Source of the DNA: a virus
DNA: 20,611 nt
Strand: one strand, 5' to 3'
IMG/VR virus record: IMGVR_UViG_3300042987_001774
Coordinates: 1 to 20,611 of that record
Numbering within the stretch: the stretch's first letter is position 1; every line of letters starts with the position of its first letter. The notes under the pieces are model-generated. The model saw only the letters and a list, made by a program, of their open reading frames with translations, had not been told where the DNA came from and did no database searches. Positions 15,164-20,611 of this stretch are shown one piece after another. The translations under genes and the position numbers were made by a program.

Positions 15164-15453
15164 TTTGCTAAAAGCTTTTCAATAAGCTTATCAAGCTTAT
15201 TGTTAATTTCACGAAAGTTATCATGCATTTCTTGAATTTCCCTTAAGAAGTCCACCTTAAGGACATAGTCCAAAGGCATGCGATTAATCTGCTCTTCCAA
15301 GGAATCAATCCTACGTTTTTGAGAGGACGTATAACTAAGACTTTGCTGGATTTTTTCAGTATGCCTCTGAAGAATCTTGTTAGCTACCCAGGTACCAGCA
15401 CCTGCTGCTGGCACTGCAATAGCAACAAGGATTGCTAGGTACTCTGGTCCCAC
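15160..15453 (-). CDS. Single-TM coiled-coil protein
   Basis: 97 residues. A hydrophobic N-terminal segment (about 4-25, YLAILVAIAVPAAGAGTWVA) is followed by two charged heptad stretches (about 32-57 and 66-96, ending NNKLDKLIEKLLAK). This build suits an inner-membrane anchored, oligomeric protein. A holin-like or lysis accessory role is possible, as is a tether, but no family was recognised. The GTG start at 15453 has no clear ribosome site. It lies 28 nt downstream of the terminase and its stop overlaps the AbrB-like start. Confidence 0.65.
   Translation of the reverse strand: MGPEYLAILVAIAVPAAGAGTWVANKILQRHTEKIQQSLSYTSSQKRRIDSLEEQINRMPLDYVLKVDFLREIQEMHDNFREINNKLDKLIEKLLAK
15180..15202. 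repeat. Perfect 10-bp inverted repeat in coding sequence
   Basis: CAATAAGCTT-ATC-AAGCTTATTG, ten bases pairing across a three-base spacer, in the last codons of the coiled-coil gene. It encodes the heptad NKLDKLIEKL, so it may simply follow from repeated Lys-Leu codons. No U-tract follows on the minus strand. Confidence 0.7.
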
Positions 15454-15481
15454 CGCACTAAACTTTTCTTTTTATTCTAAA

Positions 15482-17008
15482 TCAATAATCCAGATGTAGT
15501 TGCCCTTTACGTGCAAGACCATTTACTAACCATACTAACGCGTCGACCGTGTCATCGTGACTACTGATGCCAAAGTTAGTCAGCTCTTCAAACATGGTTG
15601 TGAAGTTGCGGAAACGATTGAAGATAATCTTGCGATCTTCAAACATGCCCATGATTCCACGGAAGCGAGCAAGTTTATCTGCTCGGAATCCTTTAACAGG
15701 ATGCCAGATCAAGTTGTAGAGAGCTTCATTGTTTAGACATACACGCTTGAAATCAGCTTCTAGTGATGCTTGGTATTGGACAGCTTCACTCCAGATGTCG
15801 CAAGTTGAATGAGTCGGAAAGTAATTGCCGTTATCATCGCGACCGAGAATAGACCAATCATTAAGCAATTCTTTAAGAGCGTCAAGCTTCTCCAAGTTAC
15901 CCATGACACGCAGGCGCCTGTAGTCAATGATGTGGATACGATCACCGATGCGGCCGCCCAAGACCATCACCGTATAGTCATTCTTCTCCTTGGTCCCAGC
16001 TGAGAGGTCAATACCAACACCAATAGTGTCGAATTCAGTTGAGATCTCTGCCTTAACCAACAGTTCTGGCGCCAGGGACAACTCGTTCTGTCTGACGACT
16101 TGATTCATGTACTGGAAAGAAAAAGCAATAGGTGCTTGCCTTTTCTTTTCTTTCAAGTAATCCAATGACCACATCTCAGGCCAATAGGAGTATTCATCGC
16201 CTGTTACAGGATCTGTCTGGATAGCAGAGAGTACAATCTGACGCCAGTTGTTTTGTTCGTTGAATGTGGTGGAGTGAATGTCATCATGCCTAAAGCGTGT
16301 GCCAAGACAGATTGCTCGTCCACCTTCAAACATGGTGGGAGCAATCACAGCATTCCAGTTATCTTGCATCTGTTTGCGGATATCTGGATTAGAAATATCT
16401 GCAGCAGATTTAATGGCGTCATCGATGATGACTAGATGACTACGTTTAGATGTCACCGAACCTTTAAGGCCTGCAGCACAAAGCGTAAATTGCTCATCAC
16501 CCGTGGTATCAATACCAGCAAACTTATGGTCAATAGACCAATACTCATTACTGTTTACATTCTTAAGAAGGCGAACAGTAGGAAATACTTCTTGGTATCG
16601 CTTGCTTTCAATGATGCGCTTGATTGTTGCCGACTTAGAGCGAGCAATATCAACCGTATAGGAAAGATAAAGAATCTGCAGAGGCTTCTTGGCAATGGTA
16701 TGGATGCCGATAGCCCATGCCGTAAACAAACCTAAGATTGTGGACTTGGCTGAACCGCGTGGTGCCAAGAGATCAATGTTGGGTCCAGCAATATGTAGCA
16801 GACAGCTACTGTCTTCTTTCGTTACGAAGTGGCGATTCCATTCTTTATGATGTGTAGCCGGTGGTTTATCTGCTACATACTCACAGAAGAAACCAAAGTC
16901 TTTTTGTGCCTTGGTGATGTTTTCTGCGTTACGTGGCTTACGAATTTGTTGCCGCATGACAGCGGCCTTCGCGTTACGGCGGTAAGCAAGATGGGTATAG
17001 CTGGGCAC
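15482..17008 (-). CDS. terL: Large terminase subunit (TerL)
   Basis: 508 residues, the ATP-driven motor and nuclease that packages DNA through the portal. Walker A is LLAPRGSAKST (80-90). Walker B is HLVIIDDAIK (191-200) with D196/D197. The coupling motif is CLGTRFRHDD (234-243). The nuclease domain follows, with metal-binding aspartates in GVGIDLSAG (D334), STCDIW (D404) and a late HDDTVDA (D485/D486). All expected landmarks are present at full length. The GTG start at 17008 lacks a ribosome site and lies 12 nt after a hairpin. An internal ATG (residue 18, codon at 16957) has AAGG eight nt upstream and could be the real start. A neighbouring mini-gene and a candidate small terminase precede it. 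Confidence 0.95.
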   Translation of the reverse strand: MPSYTHLAYRRNAKAAVMRQQIRKPRNAENITKAQKDFGFFCEYVADKPPATHHKEWNRHFVTKEDSSCLLHIAGPNIDLLAPRGSAKSTILGLFTAWAIGIHTIAKKPLQILYLSYTVDIARSKSATIKRIIESKRYQEVFPTVRLLKNVNSNEYWSIDHKFAGIDTTGDEQFTLCAAGLKGSVTSKRSHLVIIDDAIKSAADISNPDIRKQMQDNWNAVIAPTMFEGGRAICLGTRFRHDDIHSTTFNEQNNWRQIVLSAIQTDPVTGDEYSYWPEMWSLDYLKEKKRQAPIAFSFQYMNQVVRQNELSLAPELLVKAEISTEFDTIGVGIDLSAGTKEKNDYTVMVLGGRIGDRIHIIDYRRLRVMGNLEKLDALKELLNDWSILGRDDNGNYFPTHSTCDIWSEAVQYQASLEADFKRVCLNNEALYNLIWHPVKGFRADKLARFRGIMGMFEDRKIIFNRFRNFTTMFEELTNFGISSHDDTVDALVWLVNGLARKGQLHLDY

Positions 17009-17020
17009 AACAAAAGATCA

Positions 17021-17041
17021 GACGTACTTTAATAGTACGTC
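17021..17041. terminator. Hairpin between mini-gene and terminase
   Basis: GACGTACT-TTAAT-AGTACGTC, a perfect 8-bp stem with a 5-nt loop. It overlaps the stop of the Lys-rich mini-gene and lies just upstream of the terminase GTG. On the plus strand it is followed by ACTTTTTAG; on the minus strand by TGATCTTTTG. It could be a weak terminator in either direction, or a structure restricting terminase translation. It is not GC-rich. Confidence 0.5.
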
Positions 17042-17198
17042 ACTTTTTAGCTTTTTGCTTTTGATCTTTATATTTACGTGCTTTATCTAAGGCAGCTTTA
17101 CGCTTTTCTTTATCTGACATCTCAGAACCATCCTCTTTCTTAGCTTCTTTTTTCTTGAGGTACTCAAGAAACTGAGGAGGCATTTTACCTTTGGCCAT
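17040..17198 (-). CDS. Lys-rich 52-residue protein
   Basis: ATG 17198 opens 52 codons: MAKGKMPPQFLEYLKKKEA, then a Lys/Glu/Asp/Ala-rich helical tail ending KDQKQKAKK. Lysine and glutamate alternate as in a highly charged helix. The composition suggests nucleic-acid contact or a disordered accessory. I recall similar MAKGKMPP-type mini-proteins in phages of cyanobacteria but cannot assign a job. An alternative start at the sixth codon (Met) has AAAGG close upstream. It lies between the candidate small terminase and TerL. Confidence 0.65.
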   Translation of the reverse strand: MAKGKMPPQFLEYLKKKEAKKEDGSEMSDKEKRKAALDKARKYKDQKQKAKK

Positions 17199-17246
17199 AA
17201 GAATATCTGGTTTAGATCCAGGGATTGTTCAATTCTACTACGTTAT

Positions 17247-17864
17247 TTACTCTTCCATTTGCATGCGTGCCCACACACTCATGGCAGCTTCTTCCAATGC
17301 AATCTCCATCGGGTCATCTTTAAAGACAAGAAGAAGCTCACGAATAGCACGATCAGCACCAGACATCAGGAGTCCTTTGCGATCACGATTTGACATGAAA
17401 CGATCTAATTGATCGATGTGTCCACGAAGCTCACGTTGTACGTTAGCGATGCGTGCAACACCTGCATCACGTTTGACAACAGTTTCTTCAATGGCTGTAC
17501 GTAGCTTACGGATGTCCTCCTGCATCTCATCAATTTCAGACAGGAGTTTCTTGCGCTGATCAGGCTTTGGGTAATTGGTATTGACCCAAAGTTCACACGC
17601 AGTAATAGGACCCTTGTAACCAAGGAACCTGGCATAGATATAGATCTCAATGACAGAGTTTACATCTGCGGCAAAACCACAGAATGAATCTTGGGTTGAT
17701 GCATCAAGATTATCAACCCAATAATCAAAGAGCTCAATATCGATATGCTCGTTGGGCCTGATTGTAGTCTCGTTCTTCGTCTCTTTGCTTGAACTGCTGG
17801 GCTTGTTCAGCAGAGGTACGTTGTTCTTCTGCGCCCTTGCCGATGGTTTCACGTTCTTGCTCAC
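17247..17864 (-). CDS. Coiled-coil protein, candidate small terminase
   Basis: 205 residues. Residues 1-40 are Lys/Ser/Asn-rich and disordered. Residues 41-100 form a compact helical part (IELFDYWVDNLD, IEIYIYARFLGYKG, ACELWVNTNYP). Residues about 102-158 are a clear coiled coil (KKLLSEIDEMQEDIRKLRTA). A helical C-terminus ends VWARMQMEE. A DNA-binding helical head plus a coiled coil, encoded just before TerL, is how small terminases are built. The call is from architecture and position only. GTG 17864 has GGAG seven nt upstream. The first 131 nt overlap the 82-residue gene in a different frame, which explains the low-complexity N-terminus. Confidence 0.6.
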   Translation of the reverse strand: MSKNVKPSARAQKNNVPLLNKPSSSSKETKNETTIRPNEHIDIELFDYWVDNLDASTQDSFCGFAADVNSVIEIYIYARFLGYKGPITACELWVNTNYPKPDQRKKLLSEIDEMQEDIRKLRTAIEETVVKRDAGVARIANVQRELRGHIDQLDRFMSNRDRKGLLMSGADRAIRELLLVFKDDPMEIALEEAAMSVWARMQMEE

Positions 17865-17982
17865 CAGCAGTCTCCATTTTCTTTTTAGAGAATTCGTAAG
17901 CCACGCCAGCAGCCTGGCGGTATTTGTCTAGATCAAACCAGTCATCGGCATCGGTTTGACCCGCCGGTACGCTAGAAGTCAT
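17734..17982 (-). CDS. Mini-protein with PAGQTDADDWFD tag (paralogue A)
   Basis: 82 residues. The N-terminus MTSSVPAGQTDADDWFDLDK closely matches that of the next gene upstream (MTTTPAGQTEADDYFDINKF). The rest is an Ala/Gln/Glu/Arg-rich charged helix (QERETIGKGAEEQRTSAEQA) ending RDYNQAQRAYRY. This is likely a tandem duplicate that kept the tag and diverged after it. The C-terminal 43 codons overlap the candidate small terminase out of frame. TATAAT lies ten nt before the ATG, so if used the message would be nearly leaderless. Function unknown. Confidence 0.65.
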   Translation of the reverse strand: MTSSVPAGQTDADDWFDLDKYRQAAGVAYEFSKKKMETAGEQERETIGKGAEEQRTSAEQAQQFKQRDEERDYNQAQRAYRY

Positions 17983-17984
17983 GG

Positions 17985-17999
17985 CTTAAGAAATTATAG
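17985..17999 (-). promoter_or_regulatory. CTATAATTTCTTAAG element before paralogue A
   Basis: Minus strand: CTATAATTTCTTAAG, then CC and the ATG. It contains a perfect TATAAT -10 box, but no -35 box at standard spacing. It matches the element before paralogue B at 14 of 15 positions, so it was either duplicated with the gene or is a functional site. Confidence 0.5.
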
Positions 18000-18008
18000 A
18001 GGAATGGA

Positions 18009-18185
18009 TCAGAAGTTGCCCATCATGCTGGCAAGACCCTGAGCAAAGATGTCACGGCGACCTTCAGTGGACTTTTGACGCTGTTGACGACCTTTAGAGG
18101 CTTCCAGGCGATTGAGAAGCTGCTCAAACTTATTGATATCAAAATAGTCGTCAGCTTCAGTTTGGCCAGCAGGAGTAGTAGTCAT
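18009..18185 (-). CDS. Mini-protein with PAGQTEADDYFD tag (paralogue B)
   Basis: 58 residues from ATG 18185: MTTTPAGQTEADDYFDINKF, then EQLLNRLEASKGRQQRQKST and a C-terminal DIFAQGLASMMGNF. It shares PAGQT-[DE]-ADD-[YW]-FD-[IL]-x-K with the 82-residue neighbour, 26 nt downstream. Beyond the tag the two differ, as if the tag is the conserved functional part. The 167-residue protein further upstream also opens with AGQTD. No known family. Own promoter-like element upstream. Confidence 0.7.
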   Translation of the reverse strand: MTTTPAGQTEADDYFDINKFEQLLNRLEASKGRQQRQKSTEGRRDIFAQGLASMMGNF

Positions 18186-18202
18186 TTATTTAGATGTTGA
18201 CT

Positions 18203-18219
18203 CTTAAGTAATTATAGCA
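18203..18219 (-). promoter_or_regulatory. Extended -10 promoter before paralogue B
   Basis: Minus strand TGC-TATAAT (18219-18211), a perfect extended -10 box, followed by TACTTAAG. Transcription from it would start about 19 nt before ATG 18185. The -35 position reads TTCTGG, a poor match, as is acceptable for an extended -10 promoter. The whole block CTATAATTACTTAAG recurs before paralogue A. Confidence 0.6.
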
Positions 18220-18227
18220 ATTGATAC

Positions 18228-19124
18228 TTAGGACCAGAAGCCGGAGACAAGATTGGAATAGACATTGCCCATGGCACCAATCTTAGCAACTTCTTTAGTG
18301 CCTTCATTTTTTAACTTCTGTGTTTCTTTATCAATTTCTCCTTGGAGGTTAGTCAAACCTGCACTGTAAAGATACTGTCTGGTATCGCGAATATTTTGTG
18401 TCTGTTCTTCCAGCTCTGCCGGAGTCCCTTCAAACTGATCTTTGAAATCTGGAATAGTAATTCCAGTACGTTGTTGAGTTGCTGCTGTGTAAGTGGGCAG
18501 TAAGCTCTTATCAAATTTGAAAGTACGTTTACCTGTTTTCTCACCAGCTGCATCAGTAAGCTGTTTGCCGTACTGAGTGTCGTAATAGTTATCAAGATAG
18601 CTTTGATTAAACTTCTTTTGATATTCAGGACTACGAGTAAGAGCGTCTCTCAGATCTTCATTGGTTTGATAATAGCCCTGGTTAAAACGCTCTTGTGCTT
18701 TTGAAAGTTCCTCAGGCGTGGCTTGACGGCCAAGAATTTCCTCATAAGCAGCAGAAACAGCGGTACCCCTTCGGCCTGGAAGCAACTCTTGTGTATAGAT
18801 ATTTGTAAGAGAAGAAACATCTTGCTCTGGTGGTGCTAGATCATATTTTGCAGCATAGTCACGAAGTTGAGATGTGGCATCGCCATAGCTGATGAGCCCT
18901 TGTCGCAGCTGTGCTTCAATGCCACTACGAAGACCTGAATAACCGGCAGCGCCAGCGGCTGTACGTGCGCTTTCTTTTGCTTTTGCTTCTGCACGTTCTT
19001 GCGCTGCACGATCTTCTGCCGCACGTTCACGAGACTGTTGGTATTCTAAATAACGCTGAAAACTATCATCCTTTGGGATGTTAGGAGGAGTATAGTTAAC
19101 TGATGTTCCACCGCCGCCGCCCAT
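18228..19124 (-). CDS. Coiled-coil protein with DUF4214-like segment
   Basis: 298 residues. It opens with six near-consecutive glycines (MGGGGGTSVNY). Residues about 22-58 form an Arg/Glu/Ala-rich charged helix (EDRAAQERAEAKAKESARTA). Residues about 126-168 (AAYEEILGRQATPEELSKAQ, then LRDALTRSPEYQ) fit the DUF4214 pattern of short helical repeats with Y-x-x-I-L-G-R and a terminal S-x-E-Y. The C-terminal about 130 residues are helical with a basic Lys/Thr patch. DUF4214 appears in bacterial surface proteins and phage virion proteins, of unproven function. ATG 19124 has GAGG six nt upstream. Likely an internal or fibre-associated virion protein. Confidence 0.7.
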   Translation of the reverse strand: MGGGGGTSVNYTPPNIPKDDSFQRYLEYQQSRERAAEDRAAQERAEAKAKESARTAAGAAGYSGLRSGIEAQLRQGLISYGDATSQLRDYAAKYDLAPPEQDVSSLTNIYTQELLPGRRGTAVSAAYEEILGRQATPEELSKAQERFNQGYYQTNEDLRDALTRSPEYQKKFNQSYLDNYYDTQYGKQLTDAAGEKTGKRTFKFDKSLLPTYTAATQQRTGITIPDFKDQFEGTPAELEEQTQNIRDTRQYLYSAGLTNLQGEIDKETQKLKNEGTKEVAKIGAMGNVYSNLVSGFWS

Positions 19125-19132
19125 AATTAACC

Positions 19133-19624
19133 TCAGGTAAACATTGTACCAACATTAACAGGAGCAATAGGACCAAACATACCTCGGCCTGCTGCCAAGT
19201 AACCCGCCATTTTATCTTCTAGTGCTTGTTTATTTGCACGTTGTCCAACTTCTCTTGCTTGCGCAGAGGAAGCTAGATCAAACTGGCGGCGAGCACGATC
19301 GGTATCAAAAGCAAGTTGTTTTTCAGCAAAAGGACCTAACTCAAGTTCTTTTGCACGCTGTTGACGAGCAAAGTCTAAATCTGCTGCAATTTGCCCAAAG
19401 TTACGTGCTGCCGTACTCTCACCAAGCTGACCATACATCCCCTCCCTGGAGAGCATGGCATTTGTTTCTAGAGCTGCGTTTTGCGCCCGAAGCTGAGCTT
19501 CCAGGCCAGAACGCATGATATCCTGCTGGCGACGCTGAGAAGCAATCTGAAAAGGTAAGCCTACTAAGCCAACGGCAGCAGATGCAATTGGACCACCAGC
19601 TCCAGACCAAAAATCAGCTGTCAT
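19133..19624 (-). CDS. Ala/Gln/Arg-rich protein with hydrophobic N-terminus
   Basis: 163 residues. A short hydrophobic stretch near the start (GGPIASAAVGLVGLPFQIAS) is followed by a long Arg/Gln/Ala helical region (SQRRQQDIMRSGLEAQLRAQ onward) and a Gly/Pro-rich tail (GRGMFGPIAPVNVGTMF). It is not recognised. A hydrophobic N-terminus with a long charged helix recalls phage internal or ejected proteins, but no motif supports that. AAAGGT lies seven nt before ATG 19624. The gap to the next gene is 8 nt. Confidence 0.65.
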   Translation of the reverse strand: MTADFWSGAGGPIASAAVGLVGLPFQIASQRRQQDIMRSGLEAQLRAQNAALETNAMLSREGMYGQLGESTAARNFGQIAADLDFARQQRAKELELGPFAEKQLAFDTDRARRQFDLASSAQAREVGQRANKQALEDKMAGYLAAGRGMFGPIAPVNVGTMFT

Positions 19625-19666
19625 CTAATCGACCTTTATTTAAACTTAGTTTACTACAGGTATTAA

Positions 19667-20170
19667 CTACGAAAAGTAGTTGCCGGCTGGCGTAGAGTAG
19701 CCAACCGGTTGAATCTGCTGACGGGGGAATGTCCGATAGGTTTCAGACACAATACTGGGAATTTGGCCGTATAAATTAGCCATTAGTTCACGCTCGCCTG
19801 CACCGCCAAAAGCAGAGGCAATTGTACCAGGTAGTTTATTGATTTGGTTGTATAGAGAAGTAAAGGCAAGACTTTCTTTGCCTAGTTTTTGCGCGTCTCT
19901 TGCTTGTTGTGCTTGCCTTGTAGCTTGTGCATCAAGCACACGATTTAACCTAGCTTCCTCACGTTGTTCTTGAGCAATACGCTCTTGTTCAGACCTGCCG
20001 CCATCAGGCGAAATCAAATTGCCTAACACCACAGTTTGAAAAAGTGTATTTGGATCCAAGCCAGGAACAGCCTTCATATACGCACCAAAATCTTCTGGTG
20101 TAAGACCACCAAAAATTTTGGATGCTCTACTGAAGGTGTCTGTTTGACCGGCGAGAGGGATATCAGCCAT
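19667..20170 (-). CDS. Unrecognised protein opening with AGQTD motif
   Basis: 167 residues. It opens MADIPLAGQTDTFSRASKIF, sharing AGQTD with the two mini-proteins downstream. Residues about 58-105 form a charged Arg/Gln/Glu/Ala helix (SEQERIAQEQREEARLNRVL). Residues about 110-150 are compact (LYNQINKLPGTIASAFGG, ELMANLYGQIPSIV). It ends in Pro/Gln/Tyr-rich sequence. ATG 20168-20170 is two nt after the upstream stop. Function unknown; the shared tag suggests that it binds the same partner as the mini-proteins. Confidence 0.65.
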   Translation of the reverse strand: MADIPLAGQTDTFSRASKIFGGLTPEDFGAYMKAVPGLDPNTLFQTVVLGNLISPDGGRSEQERIAQEQREEARLNRVLDAQATRQAQQARDAQKLGKESLAFTSLYNQINKLPGTIASAFGGAGERELMANLYGQIPSIVSETYRTFPRQQIQPVGYSTPAGNYFS

Positions 20171-20172
20171 GA

Positions 20173-20611
20173 TTAACCAAAGCTAATGGAAGGAGCAGAT
20201 AATGTGGCGCCAATGTATGGATTATTACTAATGGCAGTACGCAGAGTAGCACCTGTTTCAGCTTGAGCACCTTGGGCAAGTTTAAACATGCCAGCAGTGC
20301 GTCCTAGTTGTTGATAAGAAGCTGTTTGAGAAGCAAGCATGGCTTGCGCATTGACCAGGTTACTGCGTTGGATCTGCTCCATCATCGGAAGCATTGCTTT
20401 ATTCCGAAGAATTTCATCGTTGCGTGCATCTGCCATGTATTGACGATTGACGGCAAGATCTTGATCAGAAGCAGCTTTAGAGGCTCGCAACTGATAAGCA
20501 AGGTCACGATTACGAAGATTTTCGTACTGAGCAGCTTGATTAAGTGGGATATTGGTGCCAGGGATGTAGAGGGGTTCAGCACTAGGCTCTTGTGCTTTTG
20601 CGGCTACCGCA
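20173..20611 (-). CDS. Ala/Gln-rich helical protein, 5' end outside window
   Basis: The frame has no stop and runs off the right edge, so its true start lies outside; at least 145 residues are visible. The first visible residues include KAQEPSAEPLYIPGTNIPL, followed by a long helical Gln/Arg/Ala/Asn region (QAAQYENLRNRDLAYQLRAS onward) and a Gly/Ala/Ser-rich tail ending APSISFG. It is the first gene of this block in the window and is followed two nt later by the AGQTD protein. Composition matches the neighbouring genes. Function unknown. Confidence 0.7.
   Translation of the reverse strand, partial: AVAAKAQEPSAEPLYIPGTNIPLNQAAQYENLRNRDLAYQLRASKAASDQDLAVNRQYMADARNDEILRNKAMLPMMEQIQRSNLVNAQAMLASQTASYQQLGRTAGMFKLAQGAQAETGATLRTAISNNPYIGATLSAPSISFG

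Overview
This window looks like the late (virion-assembly) region of a tailed double-stranded DNA phage or prophage, cut at both ends. Every structural gene lies on the minus strand, so the operon reads from the right edge to the left edge. Genes are tightly packed: gaps are mostly 2 to 50 nt, several stops and starts touch or overlap, and GTG starts are frequent. The only convincing plus-strand gene is an HNH endonuclease at 4646-5203, which looks like a selfish insertion. Base composition, the small AbrB-like protein, the collagen-like fibre and the general protein style recall phages of cyanobacteria. That host assignment is an impression rather than something proven here. There is no tape-measure-sized gene, sheath, integrase, tRNA, CRISPR array or replication gene in the window.

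In transcription order (right to left): (1) 20611-17247 holds Ala/Gln/Arg-rich, coiled-coil proteins of unknown role, one with a DUF4214-like segment. It also holds two tiny paralogous proteins that share an N-terminal PAGQT-[DE]-ADD motif, and a candidate small terminase. (2) 17198-12014 holds a Lys-rich mini-protein, the large terminase, a membrane/coiled-coil protein, an AbrB-like protein, a small hypothetical, the putative portal and the putative scaffold. (3) 12009-9359 holds a glycine-zipper protein, the major capsid protein and a likely capsid decoration or other structural protein. (4) 9322-5293 holds a helix-hairpin-helix protein, an M23 peptidase, a likely head-tail adaptor, a Pro/Gly/Ala-rich structural protein, a lysozyme-like transglycosylase and a small protein. 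(5) 5275-1 holds two unrecognised structural proteins, the collagen-like fibre and the start of a further virion-type protein.

Together these genes package DNA (terminase), build the procapsid (portal, scaffold, coat, decoration) and probably open the cell wall at infection (an M23 peptidase cutting peptides and a transglycosylase cutting glycans). The fibre probably provides surface adhesion.

The observations most worth following are these. The M23 peptidase has its motifs in circularly permuted order. A 602-nt out-of-frame overlap joins the portal C-terminus and the scaffold N-terminus. The HNH gene appears to have split the 5' end of a structural gene, leaving a nine-codon stub in the correct operon position. 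A duplicated mini-gene pair carries a shared peptide tag and a shared upstream TATAAT/CTTAAG element. Two clean hairpins flank the helix-hairpin-helix gene, one a textbook terminator and the other abutting its start codon.
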